Positions 41,388-49,882 of a stretch of DNA of 64,000 nt are shown piece after piece. Source of the stretch: Caproicibacter fermentans (GTDB lineage Bacteria; Bacillota; Clostridia; Oscillospirales; Acutalibacteraceae); assembly GCF_009746625.1 (NCBI RefSeq), contig NZ_VWXL01000027.1:1-64000 (forward strand), in the 5' to 3' direction. How positions within the stretch are numbered: position 1 is the stretch's first letter; each line of letters starts with the position of its first letter. The notes under the pieces were generated by a model. It made no database searches. It worked only from the letters and a program-made list of their open reading frames with translations, and was not told where the DNA came from. The position numbers were made by a program, and so were the translations under genes.

Positions 41388-42206
41388 ATGATTTCCGCTT
41401 TGTTTCAATATCAATTTCTTCAGAACGCGCTGGCCGCGGGTCTGCTTTCCAGCATTGTCTGCGGCATCATCGGCGTCATCGTCATCGAAAAAAAGCTTGT
41501 CATGCTCAGCGGCGGGATCGCGCACACCTCTTACGGCGGCGTGGGGCTAGGGTACCTGCTGGGATTCGAGCCCATTCTCGGCGCTTTTCTGTTTGCGGTC
41601 GGCGGCGCGCTCGCCATCGGAAAAATCAGCCGGAGGAAAACAACGCATTCCGACGTTGTCATCGGCCTGTTCTGGTCTTTCGGTATGGCGCTGGGAATCC
41701 TTTTCGTCGCGCTGACCCCGGGTTACCCGCCCGACATGACCTCGTATCTGTTTGGGAATATCCTCTCCGTGACGCGCGGCGATCTTCTTTTGATGGCCTG
41801 CCTCACGGTTCTGGTTCTTGCCGCCGTGGCCGTTTTTTACGACACCTGGAAAGCCTACCTGTTCGACGAGGAATTCGCGGCCGTGACGGGAGTCAATACC
41901 GAACGCCTCAACTATCTTCTGCTGGTTCTGGTCGCGATGACCGTCGTGGTTTTGATCCGGGTGGTCGGGATCATTCTTGTGCTGGCGCTTCTGACCGCGC
42001 CCGCGGCTGTCGCGGGCCTGCTGACGAACAGCTTCGGCAGACGGATCTGCTACTCCATCTTCTTCGGGGCGGTTTTCTGCCTCGCGGGGCTCTGGCTCTC
42101 CTATACGCTGAATATCGCTTCGGGGGCCTGCATTGTAATCCTTTCCGCCGTGAGTTATCTGATTGTGTACGGTCTGCGGGGCCGGGAACAGGGCCGTGTT
42201 TCCTAA
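41388..42206 (+). CDS. znuB: Zinc ABC transporter permease
   Basis: A 272-residue membrane permease of the ABC-3 family with about eight helices. AAGLLSSIVCGIIGVIVIEKKLVMLSGGIAHTSYGGVGLGYLLG is the conserved N-terminal block, here quoted only in position (residues 17-60, key residues GGIAHTSYG). It starts one base after the znuC stop. Confidence 0.92.
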   Translation: MISALFQYQFLQNALAAGLLSSIVCGIIGVIVIEKKLVMLSGGIAHTSYGGVGLGYLLGFEPILGAFLFAVGGALAIGKISRRKTTHSDVVIGLFWSFGMALGILFVALTPGYPPDMTSYLFGNILSVTRGDLLLMACLTVLVLAAVAVFYDTWKAYLFDEEFAAVTGVNTERLNYLLLVLVAMTVVVLIRVVGIILVLALLTAPAAVAGLLTNSFGRRICYSIFFGAVFCLAGLWLSYTLNIASGACIVILSAVSYLIVYGLRGREQGRVS

Positions 42207-42235
42207 AAATTCTGAACCCGGGAGGAAGAAACATC

Positions 42236-42661
42236 ATGGAAGACAGCAAGGGCCGCCTGAAAAGCTGCGGACTGAAAAACACCCGGCAGCGCCGGGAGAT
42301 CATCGGGATTCTGGAGCAAAGCGGCCGGCCTGTTTCGGCAGAAGGTATTTTTTTCGGGCTGCGGGAGCAGGGGGAAACCGTCAGTCTTTCCACCGTCTAC
42401 CGCGTTCTGGAGCTTCTGATTGAAAAAAAAGCCGTTCGCCGGCTGAGCACGGTGGAAGAGTGCGGCGCCCTGTTTGAGCTGGACGACAAGCACCGCCACT
42501 ATCTGGTCTGCCTTGGCTGCCACAGGATGTTCCCGCTGGACGACTGCCCGCTGAAATCCTACGAAAAGGAACTGACCGACAAAACCGGTTTTGACGTGAC
42601 CGGACACAGCCTTGAAATTTACGGCTACTGCCGGGACTGCCGCGGCAAACGGAAAGGCTGA
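42236..42661 (+). CDS. zur: Fur-family zinc uptake regulator
   Basis: A 141-residue metalloregulator. The winged helix domain has LSTVYRVLELL (recognition helix). HRHYLVCLGCHRMF and GYCRDCRGK supply the structural CxxC pairs and sensory histidines. With the znuACB genes upstream and a Zur-type palindrome at the operon head, zinc is the likely effector. Start ATG has GGGAGG upstream, 29 bases after znuB. Confidence 0.88.
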   Translation: MEDSKGRLKSCGLKNTRQRREIIGILEQSGRPVSAEGIFFGLREQGETVSLSTVYRVLELLIEKKAVRRLSTVEECGALFELDDKHRHYLVCLGCHRMFPLDDCPLKSYEKELTDKTGFDVTGHSLEIYGYCRDCRGKRKG

Positions 42662-42683
42662 AACTCTTTTCCCTCCCGTTCTA

Positions 42684-42752
42684 TTGACAAATCCCCGTAT
42701 AGATATTAGTATATATAGTATTCGCAGTAAAGCAATAAACTATATATTGCCC
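42684..42752 (+). promoter_or_regulatory. nrdDG promoter with paired NrdR-box-like sites
   Basis: TTGACA (42684-42689) with TAGTAT at 17 bases (42707-42712). Two TA-rich boxes with cores GTATATATAG (42709-42718) and CTATATATTG (42740-42749) are centred exactly 31 bp apart, the three-turn spacing known for NrdR operators. The first overlaps the -10 element. Confidence 0.65.
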
Positions 42753-42782
42753 TGTCTGAAGGGGAATGCGGGAGGAATGTTC

Positions 42783-44879
42783 ATGCTGACACATATTATC
42801 AAAAGGGACAGGACCAAAGCGCTGTTTAAAAAGGAAAAAATCGTGTGGGCGATTTTTAAGGCCGCGACCGCGGTCGGGGGAGACGATTTCGCCACTTCGG
42901 AACATCTGGCGGATCAGGTTGTTTCCATCGCTTCGCAAAAATACCCGGAGGGCGTAGCAGACGTTGAGGGAATTCAGGACATCGTCGAAAAGGTCCTGAT
43001 TGAAAACGGACACGCAAAAACAGCCAAGGCTTATATTCTGTACCGCGAGAAAAGACGCTCCGCGCGCGAATCCAACGCGCTGATCGGCGCGACGATCAAT
43101 ATGTTCGGCGAATATCTGAACGACAGCGACTGGAAAATCAACGAGAACGCCAACACGCAGAAATCAATCAACGGACTGAACAATTATGTCCGCGAAGCGT
43201 TTACCAAAAACTACTGGCTGCATGAGATTTATCCGCAGGAAATCCGCGACGCGCATCTGTCGGGAGACATTCACATTCACGACCTCGGATTCTTCGGCCC
43301 GTACTGCGCGGGCTGGGACCTGCGGCAGATTCTTCAGGGCGGATTCGGCGGCGTGTCCGGCAAGGTGGAATCCAAACCGCCGAAGCACCTGCGTTCTTTT
43401 CTGGGGCAAATTGTCAATTCCACGTTCACGACCCAGGGCGAGACCGCCGGAGCACAGGCCTGGTCGTCGTTCGACACCTACTGCGCGCCGTTCGTCCGTT
43501 ACGATCACATGGATTATCAAGCGGTCAAGCAAGCGCTTCAGGAGTTTATATTCAATCTGAACGTACCGACCCGCGTCGGTTTTCAGTGCCCGTTTTCAAA
43601 TCTGACGTTCGATATTGTCGTCCCCCGCACGCTGCGCGACCAGAACGTAACGGTCGGCGGAGCCGTGATGCCGGAAAAATACGGTGATTTTCAGAAAGAA
43701 ATGGACATCATCAACCTCGCGTTCTGCGACGTGATGATGGAGGGCGACAGCAAGGGACGCGTGTTCACCTTCCCGATTCCGACCATCAACGTCACAAAGG
43801 ATTTTCAGTGGGACAGCCCCGTCGTCAACCGTTTTATGGAAATCACCTGCAAATACGGAATTCCCTACTTCTCCAACTATATCAACTCCGACCTCTCCCC
43901 CGAAGACGCGCTTTCCATGTGCTGCCGCCTGAGGATCGACAAAAGCGAGCTGCGCAAGCGCGGGGGCGGCCTGTTCGGCTCCAATCCGCTGACCGGGTCC
44001 ATCGGCGTTGTAACCGTCAATCTGCCGCGCATCGCCTACGTTTCCAAAACGGAGTCCGAATTCCGCATGCGCCTTTGGAAAGAAATGACCATCGCCAAGG
44101 AAAGCCTCGAAATCAAGAGAAAGGTCATTGAGGAGCAGACCGAGCGCGGACTGTATCCGTACGCCCGCAATTATCTGAAAGACGTCAAGGCAAAGACCGG
44201 GGATTACTGGTACAATCATTTCAACACGATCGGCCTGATCGGAATGAACGAAGCCTGCATGAATCTGTTCGGCCAGGACTGTGACCTGACAACGGAAGCA
44301 GGGCAGAAATTTGCAGTCGACACGCTCAACTACATGCGCGACTTCATTCTGAACCTTCAGGAAGAAACCGGCCACTATTACAATCTGGAAGCGACGCCCG
44401 CGGAGGGCGCCAGTTACAGCCTTGCCAGACTGGATAAGGCCCGCTATCCCGACATCATCACCGCGGGGGAACAGGAGCCTTACTATACGAATTCGACCCA
44501 GCTGCCCGTCGGGTACACGGACGATATTTTTGAAACGCTTGATCTTCAGGATGAGCTGCAGTCTCTTTATACCGGCGGAACGGTTCTGCATTTCTATCTG
44601 GGTGAGGAAATTCACGACACCGAGGCCGCCAAGCGCCTGATCCGTAAGATTTTCACCAACTACAAGCTCCCTTATATCTCTCTGACCCCGACTTTCTCCA
44701 TCTGCAGCGACCACGGCTATATCGCCGGCGAACATTTCACCTGCCCCCATTGCGGAAAGCCCGCCGAAGTGTGGAGCCGTGTCGTCGGGTACCTGCGTCC
44801 GGTCCAGAACTTTAACCGCGGCAAACAGGAAGAATACCGCGAACGCAAAAAATTTGTGATCAAGGAACAGGCCATATGA
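42783..44879 (+). CDS. nrdD: Anaerobic ribonucleoside-triphosphate reductase
   Basis: A 698-residue glycyl radical enzyme that reduces NTPs to dNTPs without oxygen. The N-terminal ATP-cone (about 1-95) contains KRDRTKALFKKEKI. The radical glycine lies in RVVGYLRPVQNFNRGK near the C-terminus, and FTCPHCG just before it with further cysteines forms the zinc site. ATG 42783 (MLTHIIKRD) has GGAGG at 7 bases; an ATG two codons earlier is too close. ATGA overlap with nrdG. Confidence 0.93.
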   Translation: MLTHIIKRDRTKALFKKEKIVWAIFKAATAVGGDDFATSEHLADQVVSIASQKYPEGVADVEGIQDIVEKVLIENGHAKTAKAYILYREKRRSARESNALIGATINMFGEYLNDSDWKINENANTQKSINGLNNYVREAFTKNYWLHEIYPQEIRDAHLSGDIHIHDLGFFGPYCAGWDLRQILQGGFGGVSGKVESKPPKHLRSFLGQIVNSTFTTQGETAGAQAWSSFDTYCAPFVRYDHMDYQAVKQALQEFIFNLNVPTRVGFQCPFSNLTFDIVVPRTLRDQNVTVGGAVMPEKYGDFQKEMDIINLAFCDVMMEGDSKGRVFTFPIPTINVTKDFQWDSPVVNRFMEITCKYGIPYFSNYINSDLSPEDALSMCCRLRIDKSELRKRGGGLFGSNPLTGSIGVVTVNLPRIAYVSKTESEFRMRLWKEMTIAKESLEIKRKVIEEQTERGLYPYARNYLKDVKAKTGDYWYNHFNTIGLIGMNEACMNLFGQDCDLTTEAGQKFAVDTLNYMRDFILNLQEETGHYYNLEATPAEGASYSLARLDKARYPDIITAGEQEPYYTNSTQLPVGYTDDIFETLDLQDELQSLYTGGTVLHFYLGEEIHDTEAAKRLIRKIFTNYKLPYISLTPTFSICSDHGYIAGEHFTCPHCGKPAEVWSRVVGYLRPVQNFNRGKQEEYRERKKFVIKEQAI

Positions 44880-45568
44880 TTTTCGCGGGGATCCAGAAAA
44901 GCTCTCTTGTCGACTATCCGGGCCTTGTTTCCTGCGTGCTGTTCGTTCCCGGCTGTAATTACGACTGTTTTTACTGCCACAACCGTTCCCTGCTTACCGG
45001 CCCGCATGAAATTCTCGACCCGAACGCCGTCCTTGCGTTTTTGAAAAAGCGGACGGGTCTGCTCGACGCCGTGGTCGTAACCGGAGGGGAGCCGACCCTG
45101 CAGCCCGATCTGACCGGGACTTTACTGGAATTTAAGTCCCTTGGCTACCGGGTCAAGCTGGATACGAACGGCTCGAATCCAGAAGCGGTTTCCGAGGTAC
45201 TGAAAAGCGGCGCGTGCAGCTACTTCGCGGTGGATTACAAGGCTCCGTCCGCGCGCTATGAGGAAATTTGCGGCACCGGAACCGACGCCGCGGCCGTGCG
45301 GGAAACCGTGGAGCTTCTCTTAGGCAGCGGGGCGCCGTTCGAGGTTCGCACAACCGTTATTCCTCAGCTTTTGGAATCCGACCTGATGCAAATGGCCGCA
45401 GAGCTTCCCGCCGTCCCCCGGTGGACGCTGAACCGCTACCGAAAACCGTCGCCGTACAAGCCCTGCGACGAGGAACGGATTTGCTCCGTGCCGTGGACAC
45501 AGGAACAGATCGCCGGCTTTGCCCGCAAAATGGCTTCCGTGCAGCCGAACATGAACCTGGCAAAATAA
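44876..45568 (+). CDS. nrdG: Anaerobic ribonucleotide reductase activating protein (radical SAM)
   Basis: A 230-residue radical SAM activase that installs the glycyl radical on NrdD. The cluster motif is GCNYDCFYCHN (C27, C31, C34 region), with VVVTGGEPTLQPD as the SAM-binding GGE motif. VDYPGLVSCVLFVPGC precedes the cluster, as in NrdG2-type proteins. Overlaps nrdD by 4 bases, ensuring coupled synthesis. Confidence 0.93.
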   Translation: MIFAGIQKSSLVDYPGLVSCVLFVPGCNYDCFYCHNRSLLTGPHEILDPNAVLAFLKKRTGLLDAVVVTGGEPTLQPDLTGTLLEFKSLGYRVKLDTNGSNPEAVSEVLKSGACSYFAVDYKAPSARYEEICGTGTDAAAVRETVELLLGSGAPFEVRTTVIPQLLESDLMQMAAELPAVPRWTLNRYRKPSPYKPCDEERICSVPWTQEQIAGFARKMASVQPNMNLAK

Positions 45569-45571
45569 AAT

Positions 45572-45603
45572 GAGCCGCCTTTTCCTCACAGAAAAGGCGG
45601 CTC
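45572..45603. terminator. Bidirectional intrinsic terminator
   Basis: GAGCCGCCTTTTC (45572-45584) and its perfect complement (45591-45603) around CTCACA; A-rich left and T-rich right flanks. Shared by the convergent nrdG and dcd genes. Confidence 0.82.
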
Positions 45604-45606
45604 GCT

Positions 45607-46134
45607 TTATTCTTCCGGTTCAAATTCCCGGTACAGCAGGCTTGGCTGAATCCCGCTGTTGTTCTGGTATTTGCCGCTTTGGTACGGGTCGTAGTCCCCC
45701 TCGATCGTGTGGTAATAAATCTGGCAGATTTCAACCCCCGGATAGATCACGATCGGCTGCGTACAGAACATCTCAAGCGTCCAGTATCCGGAAAAGCCCA
45801 CGTCGCCGAATCCCGCGGTGATATGGATAAACAAACCCAGCCGCCCGACGGAGGAACGCCCTTCCAGCATAGGCACCAGGCGCTCGGTGCGCGTATATTC
45901 CGCCGTTCTTCCCAGATACAGCCGCCCGGGCTCCAGCCGGAGGCCGGACTCGGGAATCAGAATTTTCTGAACCGGATTCGGCTTTTTCATATCCAGAACG
46001 GCTTTCTCATAAACGAGCAGTTCATTGTACAAAGACAGATTATAGCTGTTCGGATTGATTTTTTTCTCATCAAAGGGCTCAATGACGATATCGCCGCCCA
46101 TGCGGCGGAGAATTTCCCTGCCCGACAGGATCAT
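45607..46134 (-). CDS. dcd: dCTP deaminase
   Basis: A 175-residue trimeric nucleotide deaminase of the dUTPase superfamily, producing dUTP for thymidylate synthesis. MILSGREILRRM at the start and the active-site segments LEGRSSVGRLGL (about 100), HITAGFGDVGFSGYWTLEM (catalytic glutamate in TLEM) and a C-terminal flexible tail are typical. ATG 46134 has AAGGAAG upstream. It may be the bifunctional deaminase/dUTPase type; this cannot be decided by eye. It sits next to nrdDG, the other deoxynucleotide supply genes. Confidence 0.9.
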   Translation of the reverse strand: MILSGREILRRMGGDIVIEPFDEKKINPNSYNLSLYNELLVYEKAVLDMKKPNPVQKILIPESGLRLEPGRLYLGRTAEYTRTERLVPMLEGRSSVGRLGLFIHITAGFGDVGFSGYWTLEMFCTQPIVIYPGVEICQIYYHTIEGDYDPYQSGKYQNNSGIQPSLLYREFEPEE

Positions 46135-46193
46135 AGCTTGCTTCCTTTCCCATATAAAGGACAAATCTTCATGACCGGACCCTGATACAAAAA

Positions 46194-46225
46194 TACGATA
46201 AATGCGGTCGCCCGCATTTATCGTA
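46194..46225 (-). terminator. Intrinsic terminator of the zinc-ribbon gene
   Basis: TACGATAAATGCGG (46194-46207) and its perfect 14-base complement (46212-46225), 4-base loop. On the minus strand it is followed by TTTTT. Confidence 0.82.
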
Positions 46226-46299
46226 CATAATTCACTTTCCGACCGAATTACAAGAAACAGTACCGGCGCATCGGCTCCGGCCTTCATGTATTCTCAGGT

Positions 46300-46578
46300 T
46301 CAGGCTTCTTCTTTCATCTTCGCAAAGCATTCGCTGCAGTAAACCGGACGACCCTCCGTCGGCTGGAACGGAACCTTGCACGGAGCTCCGCACGCTGCGC
46401 AAACAGCGTCGAACATCTCTCTCTGCGGTTTCTGGCTCATCCTGCGGGCTTTCCGGCATTCAGGGCACCTTTTCGGTTCATTGGTAAACCCTTTCGCAGA
46501 GTAAAATTCCTGCTCGCCGGCAGTCCAGACAAACTCCTTCCCGCACTCCTGACAGACTAACGTTTTGTCCTCAAACAT
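46300..46578 (-). CDS. Zinc-ribbon domain protein
   Basis: A 92-residue protein with three cysteine pairs: CQECGKEF (9-12), CPECRKAR (about 38-41) and CAACGAPC/ RPVYCSECFAK (about 60-84). It fits the probable zinc-binding family often found in Clostridia and Chloroflexi, with RCPECRKARR typical. ATG 46578 has GAGGT upstream. Its leader, about 130 bases, contains a degenerate tRNA-like sequence. Function unknown; RNA binding is possible. Confidence 0.75.
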   Translation of the reverse strand: MFEDKTLVCQECGKEFVWTAGEQEFYSAKGFTNEPKRCPECRKARRMSQKPQREMFDAVCAACGAPCKVPFQPTEGRPVYCSECFAKMKEEA

Positions 46579-46606
46579 ATTTTTTACCTCACTTGTGATA
46601 ATTTTT

Positions 46607-46677
46607 TGCCCTGGGACGGAGTTGAACCGACAACCTTTGGAATTTACCAAATGCTCTTGCGTTAAGCTACTGGGGCA
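46607..46677 (-). pseudogene. Degenerate tRNA-like element in the zinc-ribbon leader
   Basis: On the minus strand the sequence can be folded as a tRNA: acceptor end TGCCC with GGGCA, D arm GCTT/GAGC, anticodon stem TTTGG/CCAAA and a T-arm-like GTTCAAC segment. It departs from a working tRNA: the anticodon loop has six bases (TAAATT), the T stem and acceptor stem contain mismatches, and no CCA is encoded. It lies 28 bases before the ATG of the zinc-ribbon gene and after a promoter, so it is probably transcribed in the leader. Confidence 0.5.
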
Positions 46678-46716
46678 TCTATAACGAGTGTGATTTCTCA
46701 CCTCTACGCAACATAG

Positions 46717-46743
46717 ATTATACCAGAATGATAAAATTGTCAA
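46717..46743 (-). promoter_or_regulatory. Promoter upstream of the tRNA-like leader
   Basis: On the minus strand TTGACA (46738-46743) and TATAAT (46717-46722). Both hexamers are perfect, but the spacer is 15 bases, shorter than usual. Confidence 0.6.
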
Positions 46744-47080
46744 GCGTTATTTTTGAATAAGTGAAAAATATTTAAAATACTTTCTAGTTAGTCATGAAAT
46801 ATCCGTTTTTTTTCAGATATATTGACGATTAAGAGAGAAACACGATTCTTTCCGGGAGTAAAAGGACCATGCCCGCGTTTGACAAAAAAGGAAAAAGAGA
46901 CCGGCGGAAAATTCCGCCGGTCCGGCATATTCTGACCGCTGTAAAAATCACTTGTAAAAATAACGACTTTAAAGGCGCGGAATCCGTAACCGTGACTCGC
47001 ATGCTTGGTCATCTCCGGTATCGGGAAACGTGTCATAAGTTGGTTTTTGAACCGCAGCAGATATTCCGCTTTTGCTTTTT
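46744..47080. other. Intergenic stretch without a convincing gene
   Basis: Open frames exist on both strands, but they run through the strong hairpin at 46899-46922 and have no ribosome site or family features. The hairpin is the only clear element. Confidence 0.5.
46899..46922 (-). terminator. Intrinsic terminator downstream of the PerR-like gene
   Basis: GACCGGCGGAA (46899-46909) and its perfect complement (46912-46922); on the minus strand it is followed by TCTTTTTCC and more T residues. It is about 160 bases after the gene end. Confidence 0.75.
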
Positions 47081-47479
47081 TTACTCTGCTTTTTTCAGGC
47101 AATCGGGACAAACGCCCCGAAGCAGAATATCCGTCGAATCAATTCGCAGACGGTATTTTCGTTCCGCCTGTTCAATCCGGTCCGCGCCGATATAGTCGTC
47201 CGGTATATCAATCACGGACCCGCATTTTGAGCAGACAAAATGGGTGTGTGGTTTCACGTTCCCGTCATATCTCTCCTGACCGTTGACCACACCGACGCTG
47301 ATAATAGTGCCGTCCTGTTTAAACTGCGCCAGATTCCGGTAAACCGTGCCGAGGCTCAAATCGGGATATTCCGGTTTCAGCTTTTCGTAAACCCAGTCCG
47401 CTGTGGGATGGCTTGTCGTGGAACGTACGGCGTTCAAAATCGCCTCCCGTTTCCGACTGTAGTTTCGTCGTTTCTCCAT
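47081..47479 (-). CDS. Fur-family regulator, PerR-like
   Basis: A 132-residue metalloregulator. The winged helix has LSLGTVYRNLAQF. The regulatory metal site looks PerR-like: H near HPTADWVYE, D in RYDGN, H-T-H in KPHTHFVCSKC and D in RIDSTDI. Structural zinc comes from CSKCG and CPDC. PerR proteins sense peroxide by oxidation of the metal-ligand histidines. ATG 47479 has GAGGTGACC upstream. I do not see a clear PerR box in its promoter region, so a plain Fur role is possible. Confidence 0.78.
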   Translation of the reverse strand: MEKRRNYSRKREAILNAVRSTTSHPTADWVYEKLKPEYPDLSLGTVYRNLAQFKQDGTIISVGVVNGQERYDGNVKPHTHFVCSKCGSVIDIPDDYIGADRIEQAERKYRLRIDSTDILLRGVCPDCLKKAE

Positions 47480-47583
47480 AGGTCACCTCTGATATAATTG
47501 ACAAAAACAATAATTCCTACTGTTTTTAGTTTAGCACTTCTCACATCGTTTGTAAAGGGTTTCTCAAAATTTTTTAATCGATC

Positions 47584-47612
47584 TTTCAGTCAAATCAAAA
47601 TAATGGTATAAT
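47584..47612 (+). promoter_or_regulatory. Promoter of the YitT-family gene
   Basis: TTTCAG (47584-47589), 17-base spacer, TATAAT (47607-47612). Confidence 0.5.
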
Positions 47613-47646
47613 TATGTGCGAAATGAAGCATAAGAAAGGACTTGTT

Positions 47647-48492
47647 ATGAAGAAGGACTCCGCAAGGGAATTTGCCCTGATTACGCTGAGCACACTCGTC
47701 ATATCGGCTGGCATCTACTTTTTTAAATTTCCGAATAATTTTACATTCGGCGGTGTGTCGGGTCTTTCCGTGGTTTTGGGATATGTGACCCCGCTTTCGC
47801 CCGCGAGTGTCAACTTTGTTTTGAACGCCCTGCTGGTTGTCTGCGGGTTCATTTTTCTGGGACGGAGCTTCGGAGTCAAAACGGTTTACGCAAGCTTTTT
47901 GCTTTCCGGCACCGTCTGGGTACTGGAGCGGCTGGTTCCGATGAAACGGCCGCTGACCGATGATCCGATGCTGGAGCTTGTTTTCGCGGTGCTTTTGCCC
48001 GCCTTCGGTTCCGCCCTGCTGTTTCACTCCGGCGCTTCCTCCGGCGGCACTGACATCGTCGCGATGATTTTGAAAAAATACACGAGCGTCGATATCGGCC
48101 GGGCGCTGTTTTTCAGCGACCTTTTGATTACTCTTTCTTCTTTTCTTGTTTTCAGCATCAAAACGGCACTGTTCTCTTTTCTGGGGCTTCTTGCAAAATC
48201 GCTGATCGTCGACAGCGTGATTGAGAACATCAACCTGAATAAATATTTTAATGTGATCTGCTCCGAACCGGAGCAGATCCTTGAGTATATCGTCAAAAAG
48301 CTGAACCGCAGCGCGACGGTATGCGACGCGGTCGGCGCCTACTCCCACCATCACAAATATATCATTTTCACGGTGATGAACCGCTCTCAGGCGGCACAGC
48401 TGCGCCGGTATATCCGCTCGGTGGAACCGGAGGCGTTCCTTCTCATCTGCAACACCAGTGAAATCATCGGCAGGGGCTTTCACAGCGAATAA
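47647..48492 (+). CDS. YitT family membrane protein
   Basis: A 281-residue protein with about five N-terminal membrane helices (residues 10-180) and a C-terminal DUF2179 domain (about 205-280). FPNNFTFGGVSGLSVVLGY and SSGGTDIVAMIL are the repeated GG-containing motifs of the family. ATG 47647 has AAAGGA upstream. Substrate or role unknown; some relatives are proposed transporters. Confidence 0.85.
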   Translation: MKKDSAREFALITLSTLVISAGIYFFKFPNNFTFGGVSGLSVVLGYVTPLSPASVNFVLNALLVVCGFIFLGRSFGVKTVYASFLLSGTVWVLERLVPMKRPLTDDPMLELVFAVLLPAFGSALLFHSGASSGGTDIVAMILKKYTSVDIGRALFFSDLLITLSSFLVFSIKTALFSFLGLLAKSLIVDSVIENINLNKYFNVICSEPEQILEYIVKKLNRSATVCDAVGAYSHHHKYIIFTVMNRSQAAQLRRYIRSVEPEAFLLICNTSEIIGRGFHSE

Positions 48493-48501
48493 GAGCAATA
48501 G

Positions 48502-48528
48502 GGCCGGGCGGCAAACTGCCGCCCGGCC
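48502..48528. terminator. Bidirectional intrinsic terminator
   Basis: GGCCGGGCGGC (48502-48512) and GCCGCCCGGCC (48518-48528), 5-base loop, between convergent genes; TTACTTTT follows on the plus strand. Confidence 0.75.
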
Positions 48529-48549
48529 TTACTTTTAACGGAACGCCGC

Positions 48550-49872
48550 TTATTTGTGGAAAACTCTCGCAACCATCGCGATCTCTTCGCGGTCCGGAAC
48601 CAGCAGCCGGTAAAACTGCGTGTGGGAAAACCGGCAGAAAATTACGATGCAGGAAACGGACTGCGCCGTCATCGAAATCGACGTAGCCAGAGCGATTCCG
48701 TTCGTGCCCATCAGCGGAAGAAGAATCAGGCTGGAAATAATATTTATAACAATTCCAAGCGCGGTAGGGATAATATTCAGCTCCGGATGCCCATAACCCG
48801 CAATGGAGTTTCCAAGGACCTTGGAATAGGAATAAAAAACGGAACCGATCATCAGATAGGGCAGCGGACCCAGCGTCCCCACATACATCGGAAACACAAT
48901 CGGTACCAGAAAACGTGCGACCCAATAAAGTGCAACGGCACCAAGCGTCGTGATGTAGGTAACCACCTTGGAGGAAAGCAAAGTAAGACGGACTTTGTCC
49001 TTCATCTGCGTCATTCCTGAGATTCTGCTCAGGATAACCTGACTGACGGCATCCGGCAAAATCCAGACCTGCCGCATCATCGTGACCGCCAAATTATAGA
49101 TGCTGAAATTGGCAATACTGGAAACCCATTGGACGATATATCCGCCCAGATATGAGTTCAGGTAGGTCATCACGTTGCTCACGTGAGCCTTCAGACTGTA
49201 CCCAATCATGCTCCCAACACCGACGGGCAGGTCATTTTCCGGCGCGGGTTCCTGCATCGGGCCGTTCCAGCGCACGACCCCCCAGAGCGCAAGAAGCAGA
49301 GTCACAAGCGAAACGGCTATCGCGCCCCAGACCCAGAAAAACACATTCGGGCGCAAAAAGACCGCGACTGCCAGCGCAGCCATCAGGATTCGCTGGACAA
49401 GGTTGACCAAATTATATGATTTAAACTTGTTTTCACCGCGAAGGATTGACGTGCAGATGTTAAACAGAAAAGAGAGGACACTGTAAATAACGATCGCAAC
49501 CAAAAACTGCCCCGGCGTCGAAGTGAAAAAAGAACTGCCGCGCAGAAAAAACAGGGTAGCGGCTCCCAGGATGATAATTGCCGCCGCAATGCTTATGCTC
49601 AGTCTCCCGATCGCGTGTCTGGTGTTTCGGATCGAGTTTCGGGCGACGTAATAGATAACGGCGGATGTGACGCTGAGGCCGAGGATTGTGAAGAACCCTT
49701 CGCCCCACTGCTGCATCTGTGTGAAATATCCCCTGATTTCGGGTTCCACGCGGTTCAGGACGATGAGCTGCGAGAACAGGGTTATGACGGAACCGAACAA
49801 ATTGGTCCCGAACGTGTTTACCGAATCGCGCACCACTGCGCTTTGTATCTTTTTTTCTCTTTTTTGTTTCAT
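48550..49872 (-). CDS. Polysaccharide biosynthesis (Wzx/MATE-type) flippase
   Basis: A 440-residue membrane protein of the MOP superfamily with about 12-14 helices. SVNTFGTNLFGSVITLFSQ at the N-terminus and PTALGIVINIISSLILLP near the C-terminus are typical of lipid-linked oligosaccharide flippases. ATG 49872 is chosen because the transcript appears to start near 49910, which excludes the earlier in-frame ATG. A GGAG lies 12 bases upstream but is inside a hairpin. It may export the glycan made by the 24.5-31 kb cluster; that link is an inference. Confidence 0.8.
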   Translation of the reverse strand: MKQKREKKIQSAVVRDSVNTFGTNLFGSVITLFSQLIVLNRVEPEIRGYFTQMQQWGEGFFTILGLSVTSAVIYYVARNSIRNTRHAIGRLSISIAAAIIILGAATLFFLRGSSFFTSTPGQFLVAIVIYSVLSFLFNICTSILRGENKFKSYNLVNLVQRILMAALAVAVFLRPNVFFWVWGAIAVSLVTLLLALWGVVRWNGPMQEPAPENDLPVGVGSMIGYSLKAHVSNVMTYLNSYLGGYIVQWVSSIANFSIYNLAVTMMRQVWILPDAVSQVILSRISGMTQMKDKVRLTLLSSKVVTYITTLGAVALYWVARFLVPIVFPMYVGTLGPLPYLMIGSVFYSYSKVLGNSIAGYGHPELNIIPTALGIVINIISSLILLPLMGTNGIALATSISMTAQSVSCIVIFCRFSHTQFYRLLVPDREEIAMVARVFHK

Positions 49873-49882
49873 CGCAAATAAC

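Noticed and set aside
43596-44750. 384-codon minus-strand open frame
   Set aside because: Fully antisense to nrdD, whose motifs and length are complete.
46788-47195. Open frames of about 107 codons on both strands between the tRNA-like leader and the PerR-like gene
   Set aside because: Both pass through a strong terminator hairpin and lack ribosome sites and family features.
47480-47560. PerR box upstream of the PerR-like gene
   Set aside because: AT-rich sequence is present, but no 7-1-7 TTATAAT-type palindrome can be drawn.
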